Source: Skeletonema tropicum
Lineage: Eukaryota; Bacillariophyta; Thalassiosirophyceae; Thalassiosirales; Thalassiosiraceae
Assembly (NCBI GenBank): GCA_037178625.1
Contig: CM074137.1
Location: 744,001 to 808,000, forward strand
Reading direction: 5' to 3'
DNA: 64,000 nt
Under the pieces are notes generated by a model. That model was not told where the DNA came from. It saw nothing but the letters and a program-made list of their open reading frames with translations, and ran no database searches. The position numbers and the translations under genes were made by a program. Shown here in pieces: positions 49,421 through 59,453 of this stretch. Each line of letters begins with the position of its first letter. Position 1 is the stretch's first letter.

Positions 49421-50033
49421 ATGGTCGGAATAACATACTACTATCTTCTTTGCAGACCAATCTCCGGTGGCCATTACAATCCTGTATTCTCGTTAGCTCT
49501 GACACTCCGAGGTGGAATGCCAGTTCCAGAAATGTTGTCATATTATGGGCTGCACAGTTTATTGGAGCGATAGTTGGAAAGTCTATGTGGAGGCATTGTT
49601 GGCTCCTCCTATTATGCAGCTGTGACCATTGGTGCCGATGCAACACTTGCCCAGGCCCTACTTGCGGAAGCAGTTATAACTTTTATGTTGTGTTTCGTTG
49701 CACTTTGTGTGGCGACGGACCCCAAAGTTGAATTTGACAACAATCATCACTATGGTCTAGCTATAGGACTTGTTATTGTAGCTGGTGCTATTTCTGTTGG
49801 TGGAATTATTTAGCGGTGGATCATTCAATCCTGCAGTGGCACTTGGTTTGAGTATCATGAGCGGTATGTGTATGTCCAATGTCTTCTATGCACTTCTTAT
49901 ATCAGCTGCGAATGTAGTAGGTGGGATTGTGGCAGTCGGTTGTTTCCGTGTCGTCCTTCAAAGTGAGTTTGATGCTGGTAGAACAACAGCTAAGGGAACA
50001 GTAGGAGAAACTAAGCCTCTACAAGTGTATTAG
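49421..50033 (+). pseudogene. Aquaporin (MIP family) pseudogene
   Basis: Both half-pore motifs are readable: ISGGHYNPVFSLALTLRG (first NPx, here NPV) and FSGGSFNPAVALGLSIMSG (second NPA). Conserved helices AQALLAEAVITFMLCFVALCVATD and YGLAIGLVIVAGAISVGG lie between them. They occur in different frames. EMLSYY shifts to WAAQFIGAIVGK near 49545 and shifts again to LCGGIVGSSYY near 49585. A stop after GGII (49811-49813) is followed by the second motif in another frame. The first one or two membrane helices are missing. A TTTGCAG before ACCAATC could be an acceptor for a lost upstream exon. Aquaporins conduct water or small solutes; this copy cannot make a full channel as read. Confidence 0.75.
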
Positions 50034-50201
50034 TGACATATGATGCCCCTATTTTGTTATGAACTATGTACACAGTTCATTTGTTCACATAAATGTTATA
50101 AAGTAGTTGTTGTATGAATTACTTTCCTTCTCCACTTGGCTCGACGCACAACCAAGCACACTTTGCAGAAGGTTCTTGTCACTTCTTACTACACGGCTCT
50201 A

Positions 50202-51098
50202 TCAAAACGCTGTGTGACGATGCGCATTATTCGCACCATACGTCCTCCTCCCAACCACATCAAATCTGTTCCCCCCAATAAATCCAACACCCTGATTCAT
50301 CTCGGAACTACTTCGCTCTCCTATCACTCTATTATCCCCACGAGCATCTGCAACACTTTCCTCCAGTAGCGAGTTTGAAAAGTAGAATATTAGTATTGCA
50401 AAGGCTGCATACATTCCAGTGAAGAAAATGCATAGTACTGAAAATGCATAGCTGGAATCATCTACCACGCTGAAATTGTTGTATTCTTCGTTGTTTTGAT
50501 TTGGATCTCCCCTCTCTCCGAATGATGGTATTATCTTTGACCGATAGAGAACAAAAATAGTATGATTGAGAGGAAATTAAGTTGACACAAGAAAATGACA
50601 AACATAAACTGCACATCATGTGTATATACTGTTCATTTCTCTTCATAGTAGACTCACCTGAAACTCTCCAAATAAAATGGCACAAATTAACGTCAAATTT
50701 GCAAACATCAATAAACTCCCCGCAAACGACCCAAGAGTCAACGGTGTCATCCGATGAACATTTCCCGCACAAATCGAATAATATTGCCCGGTAAAGGGCA
50801 CCCTCACACCCAATAATACCGTGCCATAAATAACCAAAATACCTGACAGTATCGCTGTCCATATCGCAGCGAATACCATGGCTCTACTTGTAACGGTAAT
50901 AACACCATTATTGTTGTTTCTGTGTCGGTCATCTTCGACTCGGTCGTCGTCGTTGTTGTAATAATTTCCATTGTTGTAGTTTGGATCGTATTTTTGGGAG
51001 GCGATGGCGAAGGAAATTGCGATGACGAAGCCAGCTGTGGTTAGAAGGCCGACGAGGGACCAGAGCCCGGCGAGTAGAGATCGTTTTGAGGACCCCAT
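50202..51098 (-). CDS. Four-TM membrane protein (tetraspan), two exons
   Basis: Exon 1 is 50658-51098 (start MGSSKRSLLAGLW; an upstream GTG frame is not a start). The intron 50535-50657 has a GTGAGT donor and an AAAG acceptor. Exon 2 is 50202-50534, phase 0, about 257 aa in total. Four hydrophobic segments are visible: LLAGLWSLVGLLTTAGFVIAISFAIA, AMVFAAIWTAILSGILVIYG, LGSFAGSLLMFANLTLICAIL and FSVLCIFFTGMYAAFAILIFYF. A first loop of Asn/Asp-rich sequence and a second loop with two widely spaced polar turns suggest a claudin/LHFPL-like topology. No family motif is strong enough to name it. Confidence 0.65.
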
Positions 51099-51510
51099 TT
51101 GATAGTATGGTGATTGAATGATGCCGTTCACTACGTCTACGTGCTTTGTGCTTGATTGCAGTTGATTGTCTCGCTGGCCGCTGGCTTGTTTTCCGGTGTT
51201 TTGAACAACTTCTCATCCTTTTGTATGTTCTTTCTCCCCTTGTGGAGCGTCCCAGCGCGGCAATCCATCTCGTTTACGAGAAAATATCTCGCCCGCGGCC
51301 ACACAAGACCACTTTTTCAGACTTTTTCGCTCTCTTTCACTTTACAAGGATGAAACGCCGCCCTTGTTTGCAGCGCGAGCCTCACTTTCTCCTCAGTGGT
51401 TCGGCGCCAATGTACACAAAGATTCATGGTAGTGAAGACTCATCAAACTCTTGCGTCGGCTTCATCATTTCTGGAGCATCTAACACATCAAACACTTTAT
51501 CATCTTCACC
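51099..51510. promoter_or_regulatory. Divergent intergenic region
   Basis: 412 bp between the tetraspan gene (minus) and the repeat-rich gene (plus). No specific motif was assigned. Confidence 0.3.
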
Positions 51511-53826
51511 ATGAGTAAAGAGATGGCAGACCATCCTGCCGATGAGGCCGATGAGTTGATGTCTTCACCTAGGAGTGTTGGTTCCCCAAAGGTCTTTGAT
51601 GGCGATCTGGTCGAAAAGCAGCAGCAGCAACAGCAGCAGCGCACAGTTAGCAAAGAAGATGGTGATGTTTCTCAAGTCAAACCAAGAGAAATCATCTCCC
51701 TCGAAGGATATGCCATCGGTGACGAAGCCAAGAAGACTGACATTGTGCTTGATACCTCGAAAGAGGATGTTGCACTTGCAGCCAAGTCACTCGAGGTAGG
51801 AGATGCCGCCTTTATCTTGAGGTCACGTGGTAAATGGACCTATGCAGTTGTAGTTGATAAAACTGTGGAGCCGGATGGTCAAAGCTCTCTCAAATTTGAG
51901 GTGGATGCGGATTGTAGCAAGACATTTATTGAGGCGCGATGGGGGAAGTATGTTCGCATGATCAACAAGACTGTTGCGGAAGAAGGTGCTGCTGCTGCTG
52001 CTGCTGCTAGTATGGTGGCGAGTGACCCCGATCTCTTAATCTATGAAAGTGACTCAAATGAAGAAATCCCGAATGATGAGCTCAATGAAACTGCCAATCC
52101 TGACGTTGATGCTGCCGACGACGACAACAACACGGCTCGTCCCAAAGGAATCCTTCGGAATAAAGAAGAAAAATCTCCCGACAGTGATCTCGAGGCAACC
52201 GGTTTGGTCAAGAGGATCAGAAGCAGTGTGTCATTTGCGAAGCTTAACACGAAAGATGACGCTGAATCGGAGGCAGTTGATGAGGTAGAACCCAAGGCAG
52301 CTGATGATGTAAAGGAGGTCACTGGAACTGACGTAGAATCCAACGCACCTGATGATGAAAAACAGGTCACTGGAACTGACGTAGAATCCAACGCACCTGA
52401 TGATGAAAAGCAGGTCATTGGAACTGACGTAGAATCAAAATCAGCTGATGATGCAAAGCAGGTCACTGGAAATGATGTAGAATCCAAGGCAGCTGATGAT
52501 GCAATGCAGGGCACTGGAACTGGGCAGGATGAAAAAGAAGATTCCTTTTTTGAAGAAGTAGAGATAGAAGATATGCCAGAGCCAGAGCCAGAGCAAAAGC
52601 CTTTGGAATTGTTTCCTGCCAAGGAAATCACTTTCCCTACGCCAATTGAAAACGAATCTGCTGAAGTCAAGGAGGGCATCTCTGAAATTAATGATGAGAT
52701 GTCCGCGGTTACCAATGACAAGGATGTGTCCTTTGAAAAAGAGGAAAGTAATCAAACAGCTACCAACGAAGACGGAAAAGAAGGTGCTGCAACGCAAACG
52801 CCGACGTCGTCCAAGGAGGGACCATCACTATTTGGTTTGAGCTTGTCGCCTGTTCAACTAGGTTTCGACAATATTACTCCATCAAAAATCGGCGAGAAGA
52901 CCTGGGATGTGGGACAAATGCTACTCAACTTCGCTCAACCAATTTTTTCGTGTCCACTGACTGAAGGTGTCGACTTGAAAAACAATAGTGAAGCGTCGAC
53001 TCCGGTTAAAGATGCTGATTTATCCGTGAAAGACGTTGTTGAAGCTGATGCCTTGAAAGATAGTGAAGCGTCGACTCCGGTTAAAGATGCTGATTTATCC
53101 GTGAAAGACATTGTTGAAGCTGATGCCTTGAAAGATAGTGAAGCGTCGACTCCGGTTAAAGATGCTGATTCATCCGTGAAAGACGTTGTTGAAGCTGATG
53201 CCTTGAAAGATAGTGAAGCGTCGACTCCGGTTAAAGATGCTGATTTATCCGTGAAAGACATTGTTGAAGCTGATGCCTTGAAAGATAGTGAAGCGTCGAC
53301 TCCGGTTAAAGATGCTGATTCATCCGTGAAAGACGTTGTTCCCGAGAAAGACGTTGTTCCCGAGAAAGACGTTGTTGAAGAGTCTTTTACAATTGAATGC
53401 GAGTGGCAAAACACCGATGTTATCAAGGTTCATGAGATTCACTCGATCCCGTTGCCCCCTGTAGTCATGCAAGCAGAAGGCGAAGACGAGAATAAGAGTA
53501 ATGACGACAAGACAAACGACGTCGGAGCGACCTCATTGCCTGCTACAGATGGAGATGCAGTTCAATCTGCAAATGAACTGTCAAATTTGAAGAAGGGTGC
53601 GCTGAACGTTCACAAAAGAAAGGATGCTGTTCCCAAGACAATGGGGAGTATACCTTCAGTTACTAAACGTGAGAAGCCTTTGAAGCTGATGAAAAAGAAA
53701 CTTTCAAGAAAGCGCAAGTCGAAGAAAGTTGAGAAAGTTGAGGAAGTTGAGGCTGGTGAAAAAGTTAATCTTGATGAGATGAATGTAACTGCGGATACAA
53801 TCGACTCATACGAAGTGCATCTCTAG
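51511..53826 (+). CDS. Acidic repeat protein with a small beta-barrel-like domain and basic C-terminus
   Basis: 771 aa, one exon. Residues about 85-155 look like a compact beta-rich domain (LEVGDAAFILRSRGKWTYAVVVDKT...LKFEVDADCSKTF...WGKYVRMI). The style is shared by many uncharacterised diatom proteins. The rest is acidic and disordered: four 16-aa repeats (TGTDVESNAPDDEKQV type, nt about 52318-52510), then five 25-aa repeats starting SEASTPVKDADLSVKD (residues 493 to about 610). A short VPEKDV doublet follows. The C-terminus is Lys-rich (KLMKKKLSRKRKSKK), a likely nuclear localisation signal. Each long repeat has a Thr-Pro-Val-Lys that fits a CDK site. Function is unknown; a nuclear or chromatin role is inferred. 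Confidence 0.75.
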   Translation: MSKEMADHPADEADELMSSPRSVGSPKVFDGDLVEKQQQQQQQRTVSKEDGDVSQVKPREIISLEGYAIGDEAKKTDIVLDTSKEDVALAAKSLEVGDAAFILRSRGKWTYAVVVDKTVEPDGQSSLKFEVDADCSKTFIEARWGKYVRMINKTVAEEGAAAAAAASMVASDPDLLIYESDSNEEIPNDELNETANPDVDAADDDNNTARPKGILRNKEEKSPDSDLEATGLVKRIRSSVSFAKLNTKDDAESEAVDEVEPKAADDVKEVTGTDVESNAPDDEKQVTGTDVESNAPDDEKQVIGTDVESKSADDAKQVTGNDVESKAADDAMQGTGTGQDEKEDSFFEEVEIEDMPEPEPEQKPLELFPAKEITFPTPIENESAEVKEGISEINDEMSAVTNDKDVSFEKEESNQTATNEDGKEGAATQTPTSSKEGPSLFGLSLSPVQLGFDNITPSKIGEKTWDVGQMLLNFAQPIFSCPLTEGVDLKNNSEASTPVKDADLSVKDVVEADALKDSEASTPVKDADLSVKDIVEADALKDSEASTPVKDADSSVKDVVEADALKDSEASTPVKDADLSVKDIVEADALKDSEASTPVKDADSSVKDVVPEKDVVPEKDVVEESFTIECEWQNTDVIKVHEIHSIPLPPVVMQAEGEDENKSNDDKTNDVGATSLPATDGDAVQSANELSNLKKGALNVHKRKDAVPKTMGSIPSVTKREKPLKLMKKKLSRKRKSKKVEKVEEVEAGEKVNLDEMNVTADTIDSYEVHL
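52987..53340 (+). repeat. 75-bp coding minisatellite, five units
   Basis: Five units of 75 bp, nearly identical (start AGTGAAGCGTCGACTCCGGT). They alternate between TTATCC/TCATCC and GACGTT/GACATT variants, suggesting expansion by a two-unit block. Confidence 0.9.
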
Positions 53827-53934
53827 AGTAGGAATGAGATGAGATCGAGTATGCGGAATTTTTGTATGTCTATTTGTTCACGTTAAAAAACATAAGTAGA
53901 ATTGTTAAGATATCATTTGGACAAGTGTGAACAA

Positions 53935-55113
53935 TCAGCTGCGCCTCACGTATGTAATCCGCCGCACTCTCTCCATATTCTTTACCATTAGGAAAGTGAC
54001 TTCGGCAAGGGTCATACACGTACAATCCACATCATCAATTGCAAGCAGTATGTCGCCCTCTTGCAACATACCCGTGATGGGAGATCCCTTTCTGATCTTC
54101 ATTACAACTGCTTGACCATTCAAGATGTCTATTGCCACTCCAAGCTTTCCCGGAGGTGCATAAATTGTATCACGTGGTAAACTTTCAAGCTCGTCCGTGT
54201 AAGAATTCTTTGATGGTTGCGGCTCAAAGAGCGGTGACGGCATTGAGGTTTGTTGATTACCAGGTGGTGCCATCGCATCGGCAATGAACTTGTCATTGTG
54301 TGAGTCACCATTAGCTACCAGAGGATCAAAAGAAAAGTCGTCACTTGTTTCCAACGATTTAGCAGTCGCTAGGTTTATATCCTCAACCTTCCACCTGTTT
54401 CTTATAAGCTCCTTTCTCTTTTGTTGCAGCTTAAAAGATGCAAATAAGAACACTACAGCTAAAACGGAACATATTGCAATCACTATCAAAGATGCCTTGT
54501 TCAAAGCTTCATCAGACATGCCAAAAATATTGTTGTTGCTGATGTTGTTCTCCGATTGAGCCGACACTCCTGGTCTCTTTGATTGGTACTCATCAAAGAG
54601 GACACTCTCCACGCCAGTAAAGTAAATATCCTCACTCTGCCTCAAGAAAGTTAGGAAATGATCTTGAAACTCGCGAGAAGCATAAAGTACATTCTGATAA
54701 AAGTGCTCCGTCGACATCAGCGGCTGCTGCTTTTCATCTACGTGCTGTGCAACTATTACCGTCGAAAATGCAACTTCGTGATCACGAGGATATTGCCGAA
54801 ATCGGAGTTTTTCTACAGAGATATCAGCAGCTGCTTGTTGGGTAATGTGCTCATCAAATATTGCCACGCTGAGGATGTTGATGTTGGCGTCGTGATCCGA
54901 AAATACCTTTTGGAAAAAGTGTTGAGAGGCGTTAGAAAAAGCCTCCTTTTTGGTGTCATCGAATAAAGAATTAGTTACTGGAGAGATCTTTGTTGAAAAC
55001 GATGCAGATAGAAATGAAGACCGCATGTTTTCAGCCGTCACCAGAGTGTTTGGGAGTAATGTCGACAACAGTAAGGCCATGGTTGCCGCTGATGAGGAAG
55101 AAGGCACTGTCAT
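53935..55113 (-). CDS. Single-pass membrane protein with C-terminal PDZ domain
   Basis: 392 aa, one exon. An N-terminal signal (TMALLLSTLLPNTLVTA) is followed by an extracytoplasmic domain of about 180 aa. It contains helical and beta segments (EAFSNASQHFFQKVF...INILSVAIFDEHI...FSTVIVAQHV). One membrane helix is at residues 208-227. The cytoplasmic side has a basic KLQQKRKELIRNRWK, a linker, and a PDZ domain from about 318 to the end: PGKLGVAIDILNGQAVVMKIRKGSP..GMLQEGDILLAIDDVDC. The carboxylate-binding loop is GKLGVAI. This resembles a receptor-like diatom family; partners are unknown. Confidence 0.78.
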   Translation of the reverse strand: MTVPSSSSAATMALLLSTLLPNTLVTAENMRSSFLSASFSTKISPVTNSLFDDTKKEAFSNASQHFFQKVFSDHDANINILSVAIFDEHITQQAAADISVEKLRFRQYPRDHEVAFSTVIVAQHVDEKQQPLMSTEHFYQNVLYASREFQDHFLTFLRQSEDIYFTGVESVLFDEYQSKRPGVSAQSENNISNNNIFGMSDEALNKASLIVIAICSVLAVVFLFASFKLQQKRKELIRNRWKVEDINLATAKSLETSDDFSFDPLVANGDSHNDKFIADAMAPPGNQQTSMPSPLFEPQPSKNSYTDELESLPRDTIYAPPGKLGVAIDILNGQAVVMKIRKGSPITGMLQEGDILLAIDDVDCTCMTLAEVTFLMVKNMERVRRITYVRRS

Positions 55114-55661
55114 GTTGGCAGATATTGTGCTGTGTGGGAGGAAAGAGTCAGATAGACTGCAGGCTGGTAAGGAAGGGACGTGATGCCAATATTATTTGTT
55201 GAAGAAGACAATCAACCGCGCTTAACAACGTCATACGATAGATGTTCAATTTTCATTATTGAGCATGAGCAATATCAGTGGAGAGATAAGTAGGTGCACA
55301 TTCTGATTATTTTTCTCCACCATTTTGTGAGTGGAAGCAGTGCGAAGGGTGCAGACGCGACTGGTTTTCATGTCAGAAACAGAAGATACCGTACGTTCTG
55401 AAGAAAAGGAAGCACGCAATGCTCTTGCAACTCATTGCATGCTCCAAGAATTTTAGCTCTAAGAGAATGAAGTTGAATCCTGAATAATACTAGCTGAAGA
55501 ATTAATGTAGTGCATTCAAATGACTTAGATGTAGCTATGTCTACGTGATGCAGCTATGTCTACGTGATGCAGCAGGACGAACTGTCCAGTCACACGTGTT
55601 AGTTGCCAATAAGTGTTTGTTAAGATAACGTGGAAAAACATTTAGAAAAGATGAATAAAGA
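55114..55661. other. Intergenic region with a 19-bp tandem duplication
   Basis: 548 bp. AGCTATGTCTACGTGATGC is present twice in tandem (55533-55570). No gene was seen. Confidence 0.4.
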
Positions 55662-57758
55662 TCAAGTAAAAACCCCTCCAATTGCCTCCAAATAAATTTT
55701 TGTTACATTGGTTCCTTGACCATCCGCGGAGGGGAGGTAGCTTAACTCAGGCTCAAGGGTCTTCAAAACATCGTCACATAGCACCCTTCTTCCAAGAGCA
55801 GCCTTGGTCTCAAGCCATGCAATCTCTTTCAAAAATTGACGAAGGGCAATATTGTAAATATCTATGTCAATTCTGGTCAGTTCGTGCACCTTCGACAGAG
55901 TTTCATCAGACAAATCTCTCACATTTAACCGATGGGTTCCACTATGATGATAATGACTTGTGTGCACATTGTCTTTAGCAGTATCTCCCTCATGCGTGTG
56001 TGCATCACAACGACAGTGGTTGTCGAGATACGCCAGAGCTTCCGGTGTTGTATTGCTTTTGAGCCGATAATATAATAAACAACGAGACTCATGAACAAAC
56101 TCTGTCAGGCTAACGAAGTCCAGGTCCCAATAAGTTCGGTTGGCAGCTCCAAAATCCGGATCGAATGGATCTCCACCATCTAGTCCATGAGGTCTTCTTG
56201 CAGATGACGTGAGGTGTCTACTCTGATAGTTTGCAGGATGAAAATAACATTGATGCATGTCCCTATTGTGCGGTCCCATGGGGAGGTGATAGTCAAGCCA
56301 GCTTTCAAAGTCGTTTTCATCCGTGCCATTCCACTGGAATTGTTGTTTTCTATTCTTAAAATACTTGCAGTGAAGAAACATAGAAAGCACGTGGTGCCTC
56401 GGACTCCTCAGAGTAGTCGAGTGATAAGCGGCCTTGGTGCCAAGTTTATTCCTTTGGAACTGGACAGAGAATTCTTCCTGGCCAGCCCGGCGTATTGGAA
56501 AGACGTCAAGATTCAGTTGCTTGAGAAGAGTGACCCATGTTGAGCCGCTGCACTTTGAAATATGAACGTAACTGAAAATTCCAGCAGTGGCATTCATGGC
56601 TCCTAATCTCCTATTCTTGCTCTCGAATTCTCTCCCCTCTTCTGAAACCTGCGAAGGTGATGGCAAATATTGTTGCGTGTCATTTGATGCTGAATGAGGG
56701 TTGATTTCCAATTGAATTCTTCTTGAATAATTTCCAGATAAGACAAACATTTTGGGTGGTCTCTTCACTACCGCACATTTTTTCAACGATTTTCCCTGTT
56801 GTATCTTTATCCCCAAACATGCGTCGTTATCAGACATTTTGTATCTCTGCACCGTTGATGCCCATATCGCGTCAACTGTTTCATTGTAAAGCCGTGCTTG
56901 TGTCAAAGCACAATGGGCAAGGAAATAGGGCGGTTTTGAATGCAAGGACAAAAAGTGGCCATGCAGTGTCGCCAGCCATTCATCCACTATTGGGTTATGT
57001 GGGTTTGTAGATGCCAACATCCAGTTCGATGATGTTCGAAATGGAGAGCCTTTCCCGCGCGCACCTGTATTGTTGATCTGACTATGATCATGACACTTCG
57101 GAACATTGCCAGATGCCACTCGAGACAACTTTGAACGGGGGACTTCACCCAAATTACTTGATAGAGCATAAAATCCATTCGTTTCTTTCCCAACCCATTC
57201 TGTGATAAAATTATCGAATGGCTTGAGGGGGCAAATGGATGTATCCGCATAGACCCCACCATACCGACTCAGCAACTCCAGTCTCAAAATATCCCCTCTT
57301 ATTGCCGGCCATAACATGTGGTACAGCGTTTCATTGTACATTAGAGAAGCGAATATTGGAGCATATTCCTTCGCGCTATCTTCATTTAGAATCAATACAT
57401 TCCATGATGGATTGATCTCCATCATTGCTTTCACGCACGAAAAATCTGCTGCGTATCTGTTCGGAGGTTCGTTCTTTGAGAGTTCCTCGAGGTGGTCGAG
57501 GCCTCTATCCCAATACATCCATACTAATTTGGGCATGCCGGTAGCCGTCTGATTTGCTTGTAATAATAATATCTTAGAAAGTGTCTTGGCAGAAATAAAG
57601 TCTCTATCAGCGCCTATTGCTGAGATGGTCACATTGGTAGAATCATAACTATTCAAATTCTGATTGGACAAGCTCAAATTCTGAATGGAAAAAGCGACCA
57701 CAATGATGCCTACAGCTAGGATCAACATCTTCATCGGTGTCCTACGCTTCATGATCAT
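55662..57758 (-). CDS. Golgi-type bifunctional protein: GT32-like glycosyltransferase fused to a sulfotransferase
   Basis: 698 aa, one exon. Residues 1-29 give a type II membrane anchor (basic, then MLILAVGIIVVAFSI). Residues about 65-270 match the capsular-polysaccharide/OCH1-like GT32 fold: PKLVWMYWDRG, ADFSCVKAMMEINPSWNVLILNE, and AIRGDILRLELLSRYGGVYADTSICPL. The catalytic D-x-D is D172-T-S174. Residues about 395-690 carry a sulfotransferase: YVHISKCSGSTWVTLL (397-412) is the PAPS 5'-phosphosulfate loop, and TLRSPRHHVLSMF (449-461) is the 3'-phosphate site with Arg451 and Ser459. The fusion predicts stepwise sugar transfer and sulfation on one Golgi enzyme. The altered DxD leaves glycosyltransferase activity in doubt. 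Confidence 0.82.
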   Translation of the reverse strand: MIMKRRTPMKMLILAVGIIVVAFSIQNLSLSNQNLNSYDSTNVTISAIGADRDFISAKTLSKILLLQANQTATGMPKLVWMYWDRGLDHLEELSKNEPPNRYAADFSCVKAMMEINPSWNVLILNEDSAKEYAPIFASLMYNETLYHMLWPAIRGDILRLELLSRYGGVYADTSICPLKPFDNFITEWVGKETNGFYALSSNLGEVPRSKLSRVASGNVPKCHDHSQINNTGARGKGSPFRTSSNWMLASTNPHNPIVDEWLATLHGHFLSLHSKPPYFLAHCALTQARLYNETVDAIWASTVQRYKMSDNDACLGIKIQQGKSLKKCAVVKRPPKMFVLSGNYSRRIQLEINPHSASNDTQQYLPSPSQVSEEGREFESKNRRLGAMNATAGIFSYVHISKCSGSTWVTLLKQLNLDVFPIRRAGQEEFSVQFQRNKLGTKAAYHSTTLRSPRHHVLSMFLHCKYFKNRKQQFQWNGTDENDFESWLDYHLPMGPHNRDMHQCYFHPANYQSRHLTSSARRPHGLDGGDPFDPDFGAANRTYWDLDFVSLTEFVHESRCLLYYRLKSNTTPEALAYLDNHCRCDAHTHEGDTAKDNVHTSHYHHSGTHRLNVRDLSDETLSKVHELTRIDIDIYNIALRQFLKEIAWLETKAALGRRVLCDDVLKTLEPELSYLPSADGQGTNVTKIYLEAIGGVFT

Positions 57759-58388
57759 GATGCAGCTGCTTGCTGCTTACAATAATATACTCGGTTGTAC
57801 AAGTTTTTGTCTTGGCTTGCCAAGAAGTTGAAGAGAGTTATTTTTTCTGTCATTGGGTATTCTCCAATTTCAATTCACGTAGGAACTAGTATCTTTTTTC
57901 GATTTCGATTGCTATCAGGGCCAACTTTAAATATAATAAGTGATTAGTTTAGGATGTTATTCAGGAGCTATTTACTGGGCAAGCTGGATCTGAACTTGCC
58001 CATTTTAGGTAATAAGAGGAGCGGGCCAACTTTAATGACCACTCTAGAGAATCTGGAATTAATCGTTTATTGCTCGTCATACAGTGTTAGTAGGTAGGAG
58101 TAGATACATAAGTAAGTATATTATGGTGCTGCGACTGTATGAGCAACTGTCCGGATGATTACCCTATTTTTGCTCTATTTCATAACGCTTTAGACAAAGC
58201 AGACTCGTGGCGTCTCACTTCTTCTTCGACAGTCATTCCTCATTGCATTCCATCCTAAGTAATCCTCGGTTGTTGGTTGTTGCCTCTCAAGAATCGCTTA
58301 CATTTAGCACGTCCTTTTATGCAGCCCGCAGCCCACACCGACAAATTATTAATGATCAACATTATGGTACATACAAAACAAATTATAC
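57759..58388. promoter_or_regulatory. Divergent intergenic region
   Basis: 630 bp between the fusion enzyme and the cyclin gene. The phrase GGGCCAACTTTAA occurs twice (about 57917 and 58023). No gene was seen. Confidence 0.35.
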
Positions 58389-59453
58389 ATGAGGATGAAG
58401 CCAACAGAAAACCTATCCAGAAACACAGCGGCCATTGCTGACATCCTCGCCGCCATGATCAACGGTGAGCTCAAGGCGTCGTATTCCTGCTCACTCCACG
58501 GTGGGTACATCAACATCATCAATCCCTCGGACGATCCTGACAAAATCACTGCTGATGATCGCACGAAGTTGGTGGATTGGTGCTATGGCATCGTTGATCA
58601 CTGTCGATACTCGCGGGAAACAGTAGCATCGGCGATGGAGATGGTCGACCGCTTTCTCTCCATGCCCAGCAACTCCGACGAGGCTGCGCGGCTTTCTGAC
58701 GAGGCTCTCAGAAATCGAAGCACGTTCCAGCTCCTCACTGTTACGGCCTTACACATCTCCATTAAGCTCAACGAGAAGGTAGCCATTTCAAGTGTCATGT
58801 TTTCCGAGCTGTGTCACCATATGTACTCCGCTGAAGAGATAGAGGACATGGAATTTACACTGCTATGTGGCCTTTCTTGGCGATGCCACGCTCCCACCGC
58901 ACAGCAAGTTGGCATGTCAGTTCTCTCTTTGCTCTTGCCTTACGTCAACCTTTCAGAGGTAACATCGGGCTTCCTCATGGATGAGATGAAGTATCTGACC
59001 GCGCTTGCTGTGCGAGACTACTATTTCTCTACTCAGCGTACAAGCACCATCGCTCTGGCGGCTATATTTGGCGTTTTACACGATACAACCACCAGACTCC
59101 AAGATCTGCTCGGACCCTTCTTACGCGTAATCATTGAACTTTTCGACTTTGATCGACCCATGCAGATAGAAGCAGCAAGGGTAAGACTACAATCCCTTGC
59201 CAAGAAGCCAAGCGCACTAATAGAAGAAGGCGAAGATGACGTGGATGAAAGAAGTTTAGACGATTCAGTTTCAGTAAAAACTCTCAAGGTGTCAAACAAA
59301 TCCGCGCAAAAGAGGGATAGAGATAGAGATTCTGAGGGTGAGTTCTCGTACGAAACAGATGAATTGAACTTGGACAATGTACATGAAGTGTCGCCAAGTT
59401 CTACACTGTGTCATCTCGACCAAGACTTGCATCGTTCCCTCTACTTATGCTAA
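58389..59453 (+). CDS. Cyclin, diatom-specific type
   Basis: 354 aa, one exon. The cyclin box spans about residues 55-165: RTKLVDWCYGIVDHCRYSRETVASAMEMVDRFLS, FQLLTVTALHISIKLNEK, and MYSAEEIEDMEFTLLCGLSWRCHAPTA. A second helical domain follows to about 265. The C-terminal tail is acidic/Ser-rich (RDRDRDSEGEFSYETDE). It lacks the clear RXL-binding MRAIL motif of A/B cyclins. The length and divergence fit the expanded diatom-specific cyclins thought to respond to nutrients or light. The CDK partner is unknown. Confidence 0.85.
   Translation: MRMKPTENLSRNTAAIADILAAMINGELKASYSCSLHGGYINIINPSDDPDKITADDRTKLVDWCYGIVDHCRYSRETVASAMEMVDRFLSMPSNSDEAARLSDEALRNRSTFQLLTVTALHISIKLNEKVAISSVMFSELCHHMYSAEEIEDMEFTLLCGLSWRCHAPTAQQVGMSVLSLLLPYVNLSEVTSGFLMDEMKYLTALAVRDYYFSTQRTSTIALAAIFGVLHDTTTRLQDLLGPFLRVIIELFDFDRPMQIEAARVRLQSLAKKPSALIEEGEDDVDERSLDDSVSVKTLKVSNKSAQKRDRDRDSEGEFSYETDELNLDNVHEVSPSSTLCHLDQDLHRSLYLC

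Noticed and set aside
52041..52721. 226-codon minus-strand Ser-rich frame
   Set aside because: Shadow of the acidic repeat protein.
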